From an uncultured Phycisphaera sp. (lineage in GTDB: Bacteria > Planctomycetota > Phycisphaerae > Phycisphaerales > SM1A02), in assembly GCA_937911845.1 (NCBI GenBank), contig CALDQF010000248.1:1-12351 (forward strand): a stretch of 12,351 nucleotides of DNA, given 5' to 3'. Positions within the stretch are counted from its first letter, which is position 1, and each line of letters begins with the position of its first letter. The notes beneath the pieces are model-generated. The model was not told the DNA's origin and did no database searches. It was given only the letters and a program-made list of their open reading frames with translations. Shown here piece by piece: positions 1-5,328 of this stretch. The translations under genes were made by a program, and so were the position numbers.

Positions 1-1
1 G

Positions 2-319
2 CCGGAGATTGCCAAGCCCCTGCGCAGCGAGAACATGCACGAGGTGGTGGACGCGTGGTACGCCGATTTTGTGGACATGGAGCAGGCGGCTTTATTCGAT
101 CTCATCCTGGCCGCCAACTACCTGGACATCCCGCCGCTGCTGGACCTGGGCACCGCCAAGGTGGCCAGCATGATCAAGGGCAAGACGCCGGAGGAGATCC
201 GGGAGACCTTCCAGATTGTGAACGATTTCACACCCGAGGAGGAGGCGGAGGTCCGCGCCGAGAATGAATGGTGTGAACAATTGGAGGATGAGCAGAACGG
301 CGCCGCCGCCACGGTCTGA
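2..319 (+). CDS. SKP1-like SCF ubiquitin-ligase adaptor, C-terminal part (5' end off the window)
   Basis: The reading frame is open from base 2 to a TGA at 317-319, giving about 105 residues. It matches the C-terminal half of eukaryotic SKP1, the adaptor linking F-box proteins to cullin in SCF ubiquitin ligases. Visible landmarks are the segment [12 protein letters not shown], then [16 protein letters not shown], the near-invariant [14 protein letters not shown], and the closing [19 protein letters not shown] that forms the F-box-binding helices. The last dozen residues ([12 protein letters not shown]) extend past the usual WCEEK-type ending. The N-terminal BTB/POZ fold lies outside the window. 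SKP1 is a eukaryotic protein also carried by some large DNA viruses of algae and amoebae (chloroviruses, pandoraviruses). The very GC-rich codon use and compact neighbours favour a virus, but a protist gene is possible. It does not belong with the bacterial genes to the right. Confidence 0.9.
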   Translation, partial: PEIAKPLRSENMHEVVDAWYADFVDMEQAALFDLILAANYLDIPPLLDLGTAKVASMIKGKTPEEIRETFQIVNDFTPEEEAEVRAENEWCEQLEDEQNGAAATV

Positions 320-350
320 GCTCTGAGCGGCGGTGCGTGTGTTGTGTTTG

Positions 351-360
351 ATTTTATAAT
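351..360 (+). promoter_or_regulatory. AT-rich TATA-like element upstream of the small membrane ORF
   Basis: The bases ATTTTATAAT interrupt otherwise very GC-rich sequence in the 70-base gap between the SKP1-like stop and the ATG at 389. The element is about 29 bases upstream of that ATG. An AT-rich promoter in a short intergenic gap is usual in large DNA viruses. The assignment rests only on composition and position. Confidence 0.3.
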
Positions 361-388
361 GTGCGGCGTAGGAGTAAACAAGGTTTGC

Positions 389-550
389 ATGTATTACAAT
401 AGGGAAGAAGAAGACGGCGCGCCGTACCCGGAGGAGGAGGACGGCACGCTGTGGGTGGGCGTGGGGTGCGCGGGCGTGGCCCTGGGCATGTACCTCCTGG
501 CGGGCGCGTGGGACCTGTACGCCTGCCATCAGGGGGTGTGCTCGCACTAG
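389..550 (+). CDS. small single-pass membrane protein with acidic N-terminus, function unknown
   Basis: The ORF is 53 codons from the ATG at 389; in-frame starts also exist at 359 (ATG) and 344 (GTG). The N-terminal 20 or so residues are acidic (REEEDG, then PEEEDG). One hydrophobic segment of about 20 residues follows (VGVGCAGVALGMYLLAGA), then a short tail with two cysteines (YACHQGVCSH). This looks like a one-helix membrane protein. No family was recognised. Its TAG stop at 548-550 overlaps the stop of the opposite-strand gene (547-549), an arrangement typical of compact viral genomes. The GC-rich third codon positions agree with its two neighbours. I prefer the start at 389 because it lies downstream of the TATA-like element, but this is not proven. 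Confidence 0.5.
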   Translation: MYYNREEEDGAPYPEEEDGTLWVGVGCAGVALGMYLLAGAWDLYACHQGVCSH

Positions 551-1128
551 GCGTGCCGCAGCAGCGTGCGCGCCAGGTGAACTAGCTCGGACACGGTCTT
601 GCAGTCCACGTAGTTGTAGTGCGCAATGGCCTGCATGAGGGGGTGCGTGGCAAACTTCTCGGGCACGTGGCGCTGGAGCCACCACGCGCCTGTCATGGCG
701 CTCTCGCCATCGCCCGGCCCGTCCTCCTCCCACTGCGTCTGGATGACGTCCCGCAGCGCGGCGCACGTGTGCTTGAGCTTGGCGTTGGGCAGCCCCAGGT
801 GCGGGCCCAGGTGCTTGTACAGGTCGCTGCACGCGTCCCGCCACGGCAACGCGTCCGGCCACGGCGCGCGCGGGTGGCGCTTGCGCGCGGCGGCGTACAT
901 GTCTTTCTCCGCGCGGGACCAGTGCAGGATGGGCGCCTCCTCGGCCTGGGCGCACATGTGGTCCAGCCAGGCCTGCACAATCTTGGTCTCCTCGTCCAGG
1001 TGCAGCCGGGGCGCCACAAAGTGCTTGAAGCCGGTCCACGCGCCGCGGCGCAGCGTCCCGCAACCGATCATGAAGATCATGGGCGTGCCGCCCATGACGG
1101 GGAAGGTGCTGAAGTCGTCATCCAGGCC
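547..1128 (-). CDS. RNase H-fold (RecB-associated/DEDD-type) nuclease-like protein, C-terminal part, 5' end lost at junction
   Basis: Read leftward from about 1125 to the TAG at 547-549, the protein has the run DDDFSTFPVMGGTPMIFMIGCG near its broken N-terminal end, HWSRAEKDMY in the middle, and HYNYVDCKTVSELVHLA near the C-terminus. An IFMIGCG strand, an HW..AE helix and a final YN..DC helix with the last acidic residue are what I expect of the RNase H-fold family found as unannotated proteins in giant viruses and as RecB-like nuclease partners in bacteria. The first acidic pair (DFE-type) should lie just upstream and is missing. The ATG at 1146 is not a credible start, because the codons from about 1126 to 1146 belong to the bacterial gene on the other strand. 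The gene is therefore truncated by the junction. Family placement is by memory of motifs, so function is tentative; viral-type origin fits the SKP1-like neighbour. Confidence 0.6.
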   Translation of the reverse strand, partial: GLDDDFSTFPVMGGTPMIFMIGCGTLRRGAWTGFKHFVAPRLHLDEETKIVQAWLDHMCAQAEEAPILHWSRAEKDMYAAARKRHPRAPWPDALPWRDACSDLYKHLGPHLGLPNAKLKHTCAALRDVIQTQWEEDGPGDGESAMTGAWWLQRHVPEKFATHPLMQAIAHYNYVDCKTVSELVHLARTLLRHA

Positions 1129-1131
1129 AAG
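1108..1131. other. junction between eukaryotic/viral-type and bacterial DNA
   Basis: On the minus strand the nuclease-like protein keeps family-like sequence up to LDDDFS (codons 1125 down to 1108). On the plus strand HMG-CoA lyase-like sequence begins at about 1117 (VIQAKQANLHVRGYVSC, comparable to human ILKAAQSANISVRGYVSC). The two homologies overlap by only about 10 bases, around GTCATCCAG. Both genes are cut in mid-domain at this point. The overlap is the size of a short shared word or microhomology. The simplest reading is a misjoin in assembly; a real integration is less likely. Confidence 0.8.
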
Positions 1132-1641
1132 CAAGCCAACCTTCATGTTCGGGGTTACGTTTCTTGTGCTTTTGATTGCCCGTACGACGGCGCTGTTGAT
1201 CCTGGTCAGGTGAACGGGGTGGTGGAGCGTTTGCTTGAAATGGGTTGCGACGAGATCGCCATCTCCGACACGATTGGTTCGGCGTTACCGGCCAAAGTCA
1301 ACGCCGTTCTTGCGGCGTGCGCGAGCAGCCTGCCACTCGCGGCCACCGCTTTGCATCTCCATGACACCCGTGGTGCGGCTTTGTCGTGTGTTGGCGCTGG
1401 TCTGGCGGCGGGGGTTCGAATATTCGATGCGTCGGCAGGGGGATTCGGTGGGTGTCCGTTCGCACCGGGGGCCGGTGGGAATTTGGCTACGGAGGATCTC
1501 GTGGATTTCTTGGAGAACGAAGGCTTTAACCCTGGCGTTGACTTGTCCAAGTTGGCCCGGGCGACCGATGTGGTGGCATCGGCGCTCGAGCGTGAGCCAC
1601 CCTCGGAGGTTTGGAAGCGTTTGCGAGGCACCTCGTGCTAA
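1117..1641 (+). CDS. hydroxymethylglutaryl-CoA lyase, C-terminal part, 5' end lost at junction
   Basis: This enzyme cleaves HMG-CoA to acetoacetate and acetyl-CoA in leucine breakdown and ketone-body metabolism. About 174 residues remain of the usual 300. They start just before VRGYVSC and run to the TAA at 1639-1641. Visible landmarks are CPYDGAVDP, the SDTIG segment, the metal-binding LHLHDTRGAA, and the catalytic-loop motif GGFGGCPFAPGAGGNLATEDLV, which carries the active-site cysteine and the conserved asparagine. The N-terminal half of the TIM barrel, with the first metal ligand, is missing because the sequence upstream is foreign. An in-frame open stretch continues left to 619, but that part is antisense to the nuclease-like gene and has no lyase similarity. 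The 3' end overlaps the ligase gene by 7 bases, so the two are probably co-transcribed. Confidence 0.9.
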   Translation, partial: VIQAKQANLHVRGYVSCAFDCPYDGAVDPGQVNGVVERLLEMGCDEIAISDTIGSALPAKVNAVLAACASSLPLAATALHLHDTRGAALSCVGAGLAAGVRIFDASAGGFGGCPFAPGAGGNLATEDLVDFLENEGFNPGVDLSKLARATDVVASALEREPPSEVWKRLRGTSC

Positions 1642-2264
1642 TTGAATCGCTCGACCAGGTCGACTCCACCAATGAAGAAGCCAAACGTCGATTGGAGGCA
1701 GGGGCTGAGGGCGTGCATTGGTTGCGTGCATCCATGCAAACGGCGGGCCGGGGCACGCACGGGCGAGCGTGGGATTCCCCCGATGATGCTGGCCTGTACC
1801 TCACTCGTTACACGCGGCATGAGGAACCATTCTCGCCTGATGGCCTGACGCCAACGGTGGGTATTGCCCTGGCGGAAGCCATTCGTAGTGCCACTGGCGT
1901 TCCGGTGTGTGTGAAGCCCATCAACGATTTGGTGTGTGACGGTTTCAAACTCGGCGGAATCTTGGTGGAAGGCACCCGAACCCCAAATGGCATGCTCACA
2001 TCCATCATTGGCATTGGTTTGAACGTCGGGTCGGGTCCGCGCCGGGTGCGGGCCGATGGTTGGCCCGCGGCTTCGTTGCAAGATGTGTTGCCAGCCGGTC
2101 AGCCTGTACCTGAAATTCCCGAACTGGCCCGTTTGGTAGCATCACGCGTCGAGGATCGCATGGCGAATCTGCACCGTGGTGGTCCGGCGGCTCTGCGTAC
2201 CGCTTGGTCCAGGGTCGCGCTCGATGGTGCACTTTGGCCCCAAAACGAACCCGGCGGCCGCTGA
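1635..2264 (+). CDS. biotin--[acetyl-CoA-carboxylase] ligase (BirA-type, no DNA-binding domain)
   Basis: The enzyme makes biotinyl-AMP and transfers biotin to carboxylase carrier lysines in the cytoplasm. The GTG at 1635 overlaps the lyase stop (GTGCTAA), with GAGG about 6 bases upstream; a TTG at 1611 is a less likely start. The product is 209 residues. It has LIESLDQVDSTNEEAKRR, then the nucleotide/biotin loop QTAGRGTHGRAWDSP, then the central KPINDLVCDGFKLGGILVEG, then IGIGLNVG. It lacks an N-terminal helix-turn-helix, so it is a monofunctional (class I) ligase rather than a repressor. The usual KWPND reads KPIND here, so the tryptophan is absent although the asparagine-aspartate pair and the downstream lysine remain. 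Its C-terminal region is shorter and less typical. Pairing with HMG-CoA lyase makes sense, since leucine breakdown uses a biotin-dependent carboxylase. Confidence 0.85.
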   Translation: MLIESLDQVDSTNEEAKRRLEAGAEGVHWLRASMQTAGRGTHGRAWDSPDDAGLYLTRYTRHEEPFSPDGLTPTVGIALAEAIRSATGVPVCVKPINDLVCDGFKLGGILVEGTRTPNGMLTSIIGIGLNVGSGPRRVRADGWPAASLQDVLPAGQPVPEIPELARLVASRVEDRMANLHRGGPAALRTAWSRVALDGALWPQNEPGGR

Positions 2265-2276
2265 GCGACCGCCGGG
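2250..2276. terminator. GC-rich inverted repeat over the ligase stop codon
   Basis: CCCGGCGG (2250-2257) and CCGCCGGG (2269-2276) form an 8-base-pair stem with an 11-base loop that contains the ligase TGA. Rightward it is followed by GAAAG, not a T-run. Leftward it is followed by GTTCGTTTTGG, a weak T-rich stretch. It could help end transcription from either side, but it is not a canonical intrinsic terminator. Confidence 0.35.
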
Positions 2277-2280
2277 GAAA

Positions 2281-2321
2281 GTATTAAAAAGATGAAGGAA
2301 GTGTCCGGACGTGCCGGTCAC
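2281..2321 (-). terminator. intrinsic terminator-like hairpin plus T-rich tail, minus strand
   Basis: On the minus strand GTGACCGG-CACGT-CCGGACAC (2321 to 2301) folds as a near-perfect stem (GTG/CAC and CCGG/CCGG around one A-A mismatch) with a 5-base loop. TTCCTTCATCTTTTTAATAC follows at 2300-2281. A stem followed by a T-rich tract fits a rho-independent terminator for transcripts coming leftward from ftsK or from the micro-ORF just upstream, whose stop codon lies in the hairpin. Confidence 0.5.
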
Positions 2322-2386
2322 CCATCCCGTCGGCAGGTGATCGCTCTGCGGGGGGCACGGTTCCGGTGTGGGGTTTGAATAGTCAT
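2318..2386 (-). CDS. candidate 22-codon arginine-rich micro-ORF with a full-length Shine-Dalgarno site
   Basis: The minus strand reads AAGGAGGTGATCCAGC followed directly by ATG at 2386, with 9 bases between AAGGAGG and the start. The ORF begins MTIQTPHRNR, ends at a TGA at 2318-2320, and has 6 arginines in 22 residues. A hairpin with a T-rich tail follows at once. The ribosome site is complementary to the whole 3' tail of 16S rRNA, far stronger than any other in this window, where most genes have weak sites or overlap starts. That suggests a strongly translated peptide or leader. No homolog was recognised, and a peptide this short can arise by chance. It lies downstream of ftsK on the same strand, 257 bases away, so a shared transcript or a local promoter are both possible. 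Confidence 0.35.
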   Translation of the reverse strand: MTIQTPHRNRAPRRAITCRRDG

Positions 2387-2402
2387 GCTGGATCACCTCC
2401 TT
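2387..2402 (-). promoter_or_regulatory. Shine-Dalgarno site complementary to the complete 16S rRNA 3' tail
   Basis: The minus strand carries AAGGAGGTGATCCAGC here; the plus strand therefore reads GCTGGATCACCTCCTT, identical to the usual bacterial 16S rRNA 3' end. The bases on the plus strand before it (GAATAGTCAT) do not continue as 16S rRNA, so this is not a gene fragment. The ATG immediately downstream on the minus strand makes a ribosome-binding site the natural reading. Confidence 0.55.
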
Positions 2403-2642
2403 GAAGAAGAATTATGGCCAGCCGTCGCAGCCCCAAGCCGCCGCCGGCCGAAATTTTCCCTTCAGCGTCCAGAAGGGCTCATCGCCCGATCCCTCGAAAG
2501 GAGGTGTCGGTCGTCAAGGATTCCTATGTTCGTCGCCGTCGGGTTCTCCTCCGGTTGCGAACAAAGTCCTCCTTAATAGTTCTTACTTCGGAAATTTTAG
2601 ACCCGCAGCATGAGGCCACCAAAAAACTGGCCAGATGAACGA
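2403..2642. other. region without a confident gene, rich in Shine-Dalgarno-like motifs
   Basis: Together with the micro-ORF this makes a 378-base gap between biotin ligase and ftsK. Besides the site at 2387-2402, AAAGGAGGTG occurs on the plus strand at 2497-2506 and AAGGAGGA on the minus strand at 2567-2574. Neither is followed by a well-placed ATG with a convincing reading frame. An open plus-strand frame of 74 codons (ATG 2414 to TGA 2638) begins MASRRSPKPPPAEIF and is strongly basic, but it has a poor ribosome site, rare codons clustered in its second half and no recognisable family. A CTGGCCAG palindrome followed by TTTTTT (minus strand, 2635-2622) lies just after the ftsK stop and could be a weak terminator. 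I see no known RNA gene here. Confidence 0.4.
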
Positions 2643-5222
2643 TTATTCCTCTTCTTCGGACTCCCAGTCATCCCCGTCGAGGTCTTCTTCGCCTTCGCCG
2701 TGGTATTCCGCCAGCATGCTGGACCGGTCTTTGGCTTGCATGAGCTTTTTCATGTCTTCCCAACCGGCCAAGTCGATCAGGATTTCGCTGGCCACACCAG
2801 CGCCTTTCGCTTCTCCGACGATGCCAGCTTGTCGCATCTGTTCAACCATGCGGCTCGCTCTGGTGTCACCCATCCGAAGACGTGTCTTGAGCAATGTGAT
2901 GGACCCGCTGTCACGTTCAATCAGCAAACGAACCGCTTTGTCGAACTCTTGATCTTCCAAAGCTTCTTTCAGAACGTCGTACGGGTCAGCTTCGTCGTTT
3001 TCGGCAATCTCATCAAGCCGAACAAGGTCACGCTCGAATTGCGGCGCCGCGACATCTTCAAGGAATCCCGCAGTGTGGACAATTTCTTCGGTGGAGACAA
3101 AGGCCCCTTGTCCGCGAACCAGATTCGGTCCGTCTTTGATCAACATGTCGCCGTTGCCAAGCAAGACTTCAGCTCCGCTGACATCAAGCATGATGCGACT
3201 GTCAAGGGAGGAGTTCACTCGACATGCAACCCGGAACGGAACATTGGATTTGATTAGGCCCGTCACCACGTTGCGCTCAGGTCGTTGTGTAGCCAAGATC
3301 AAGTGGATGCCCACGGCCCGAGCCTTCTGGGCAATCTTGACGATCGGGACTTCTGCGTCCTTTCCTTCCTCGAGGATCAAGTCGGCAAGTTCGTCAACCA
3401 CAATCACAATAAAGGGCAACTTCTTCGGCGTGAGCTTCATCTCGCGCTCATCCGTGATCCCCATTTTTTTGCACAGCTTTTCGGGATCCTCGCCGAGTTT
3501 GTTGTACTCAGCAATGCTTCGTACCTTGGCGTTCTTCAGAAGCGTGTATCGGCTTTCCATTTGGTGGACGGCCCACTGCAAGACACCCTTCGCTCGGTCT
3601 GTTTTCGTCACTACCGGACAAGCCAAGTGTGGGATGGCTTTGTAGGTGTCGAACTCCACCTGCTTCGGATCCACCAGCACGAGCTTCACTTCATCCGGGC
3701 GCTTGGTGAACAGCCAACTCATCAAGATGGTGTTGATGCACACCGACTTGCCGGAACCCGTGGTTCCCGCAATCAACATGTGCGGCATCTTGGTGAGGTC
3801 GTAGACCATCGGTTCTCCCGAGGCATTTTTCCCCAGGTACATCGGAAGGCTCATCTTGGATCCTCGTCCAGATTGCAGTATTTCACGAATCCGGACCAGC
3901 TCGGGAGTTGGATTGGGCACTTCAATCCCGATTCGACCTTGACCGATGTTTGAGTCGATTCGCAAGCTAGGAACTTCTATCGCGCGGGCCAAGTCCTCAG
4001 CCAAGCCGCGAATAGATTTTACTTTGGTGCCACGGGCCAACTTCACTGCAAAGAGCGTGATGGTTGGTCCAGCGTCGATGTCTTGGATCTCTCCGTCAAT
4101 GCCGAATTCACTGAAGGCCTCCAGCAACTGTTCGGCTTGATCTGAGATGGTCAGGCTGCGATCAGCTTCGTCGACAGGTTCGCTTTCTTCCAGAAGATCC
4201 ATTTGAGGAAACTTCCACTTGCCGTCGTATTGCACTTGTGGAGGCAAGGGTGCGTTTTCATTTCGTTTGCTCAGCCGCTCGCGGATCTTCTCGAGCGCTG
4301 CCGATTTGGCTGCGGCGAGTGACTCGTCTTCATCCTCGTCTTCATCCTCTTCTTCCTCCTCATCTTCCTCCTCATCTTCCTCTTCCCAATCTTCTTCCTC
4401 TTCCTCCCAATCCTCTTCGTCCGCGTCGGTCAACTCATACTCATCTTCTTCCCACTCTTCTTCCTCGGCGTCTTCAGGTTCAAGCACCGCCACGGTGGCC
4501 GCGGGCTTGGCTTTCTTCGACTTGCGTCCACCGGCTCGAGCCCCACCAGCCGTCGCTGGTTCTGGCTGCACCAGGTTGATCACCACCGTGATGGACTCTC
4601 GGCAGTACTGCAGGAGTTTGGCAAAGCGGAGTCGAGCCAAAATAGGAGAGAGCATGCGGTCGGCCGCACACCACAAACCGATGGCCAATCCCGTGCCGCA
4701 GATGATCGGGGTGCCCAGCCAGCCGAAGCGGGGGCCCAATTCTCCCACAATCCAAGCGCCCACAGCGCCGCCGTTCCCGTCGGGCAGAACCCCGAACCCA
4801 CTGGCGAATTCAGCCCACAGTGCGGCCAAGGCCAAAGTGCTCATGACGACGCCACCGGCCCGGACCCAAAGGTGGTCGGTTTGCTGTCCTCTGATGGATT
4901 GGATCAGCAGCATGATGGCGCCAATCACCGCCAACCACACGCCCGTGCCAAAGGTGCCGAACAGCCGAGCGGCCAACAGCGCTCCCAGGCTGCCCATGGC
5001 ATTTTGGATGTTTTCACCCTCATTGGCGGGGGCCACGAATTCTGAAGGGGCATCGGCCGCGTCATAGGTCAGCAAGGCGAGCGCACAGAAGATGGATGCA
5101 AACAGGAGCCCGGGTCCGAACAGCGGCATCAGCGCGGTTTTGAGCTGGTTGAATCGATCGACAGTGAACAACGACTCGCCTTTTTTGGACGAGGACTTCT
5201 TTTTTCGTGGCATGACATCCAT
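2643..5222 (-). CDS. ftsK: FtsK/SpoIIIE-type DNA translocase with a long polyacidic linker
   Basis: FtsK pumps chromosomal DNA through the division septum and activates XerCD recombination at dif. The protein is 859 residues from the ATG at 5222, or 856 from the ATG at 5213; neither has a clear ribosome site. Four hydrophobic segments lie at about residues 35-53, 85-108, 122-140 and 167-187, so the N-terminus is a membrane anchor. A linker follows in which roughly 85% of residues 249-300 are Asp or Glu, then the alpha-beta motor with Walker A GTTGSGKS (486-493) and Walker B VIVVDELADL (about 606-614), then LILATQRPERNVVTG. A winged-helix gamma domain at about 757-820 (GSITLLKTRLRMGDTRASRMVEQM) should read KOPS orientation sites. 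The C-terminus is a second acidic tail (DLDGDDWESEEEE), which is unusual. The gene is divergent from the yggS operon. The call is secure. Confidence 0.96.
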   Translation of the reverse strand: MDVMPRKKKSSSKKGESLFTVDRFNQLKTALMPLFGPGLLFASIFCALALLTYDAADAPSEFVAPANEGENIQNAMGSLGALLAARLFGTFGTGVWLAVIGAIMLLIQSIRGQQTDHLWVRAGGVVMSTLALAALWAEFASGFGVLPDGNGGAVGAWIVGELGPRFGWLGTPIICGTGLAIGLWCAADRMLSPILARLRFAKLLQYCRESITVVINLVQPEPATAGGARAGGRKSKKAKPAATVAVLEPEDAEEEEWEEDEYELTDADEEDWEEEEEDWEEEDEEEDEEEEEDEDEDEDESLAAAKSAALEKIRERLSKRNENAPLPPQVQYDGKWKFPQMDLLEESEPVDEADRSLTISDQAEQLLEAFSEFGIDGEIQDIDAGPTITLFAVKLARGTKVKSIRGLAEDLARAIEVPSLRIDSNIGQGRIGIEVPNPTPELVRIREILQSGRGSKMSLPMYLGKNASGEPMVYDLTKMPHMLIAGTTGSGKSVCINTILMSWLFTKRPDEVKLVLVDPKQVEFDTYKAIPHLACPVVTKTDRAKGVLQWAVHQMESRYTLLKNAKVRSIAEYNKLGEDPEKLCKKMGITDEREMKLTPKKLPFIVIVVDELADLILEEGKDAEVPIVKIAQKARAVGIHLILATQRPERNVVTGLIKSNVPFRVACRVNSSLDSRIMLDVSGAEVLLGNGDMLIKDGPNLVRGQGAFVSTEEIVHTAGFLEDVAAPQFERDLVRLDEIAENDEADPYDVLKEALEDQEFDKAVRLLIERDSGSITLLKTRLRMGDTRASRMVEQMRQAGIVGEAKGAGVASEILIDLAGWEDMKKLMQAKDRSSMLAEYHGEGEEDLDGDDWESEEEE
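4323..4478 (-). repeat. low-complexity GAA/GAG/GAT tract encoding the FtsK acidic linker
   Basis: This stretch of ftsK encodes residues 249-300, almost all Glu and Asp with a few Trp (EEEEDWEEEDEEED type). At the DNA level it is an imperfect trinucleotide repeat. Such tracts can expand or contract by slippage, so the length may vary between strains or be misassembled. Confidence 0.8.
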
Positions 5223-5253
5223 ATCGGCCGAGCCGGCTGTTTTGGCCCTGAGA

Positions 5254-5282
5254 TTGAGGCTTTGGCGAGAACTTTTTACCTT
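5254..5282 (+). promoter_or_regulatory. possible sigma-70-like promoter for the yggS operon
   Basis: TTGAGG (5254-5259) and TACCTT (5277-5282) are 17 bases apart in the 106-base gap between the divergent ftsK and yggS starts. The -35 box matches the consensus at four of six bases, and the -10 box matches poorly. The position is right for the rightward operon, but the evidence is weak. Confidence 0.25.
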
Positions 5283-5286
5283 TGGG

Positions 5287-5316
5287 CCCCAGTCCGCACG
5301 GTCGTACGGGCTGGGG
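5287..5316 (+). promoter_or_regulatory. 10-base-pair GC-rich hairpin in the yggS leader
   Basis: CCCCAGTCCG (5287-5296) pairs with CGGGCTGGGG (5307-5316) around a 10-base loop, with one G-U wobble. The stem ends 12 bases before the yggS ATG, so it could mask the translation start region or act on transcription. No T-run follows, so it is not an intrinsic terminator. It resembles no riboswitch that I recognise. Confidence 0.45.
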
Positions 5317-5328
5317 TAGGCTTCCGCT

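Noticed and set aside
92..1063. Long minus-strand open frame of 323 codons across the viral-type segment.
   Set aside because: It is Arg/Ala/Pro-rich, covers the SKP1-like gene antisense and the nuclease-like gene in a wrong frame, and matches no family. GC-rich DNA produces such frames.
619..1116. An open plus-strand frame extends the HMG-CoA lyase leftward by about 165 codons.
   Set aside because: It is antisense to the nuclease-like gene, reads as arginine/valine-rich noise and has no lyase similarity before about 1117. It is open only because the viral-type DNA is GC-rich.
1526..2232. Several minus-strand open frames opposite the biotin ligase.
   Set aside because: They are antisense shadows of a gene with clear ligase motifs and have no recognisable content.
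2387..2402. Possible fragment of a 16S rRNA gene.
   Set aside because: Only 16 bases match the 16S tail; the bases before and after do not continue as rRNA. A strong ribosome site on the minus strand explains it better.
2414..2638. Basic 74-codon plus-strand ORF between the ligase and ftsK, considered as a ribosomal protein such as bS21.
   Set aside because: The residues do not fit bS21 or another small ribosomal protein, the ribosome site is poor and rare codons cluster in the second half. It is mentioned only as a possibility in the gap.
4219..5067. Plus-strand open frame with a long polyserine run.
   Set aside because: It is the antisense of the FtsK acidic tract (GAA/GAG codons read as TCC/TCT). 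The ftsK frame has clear motor motifs.
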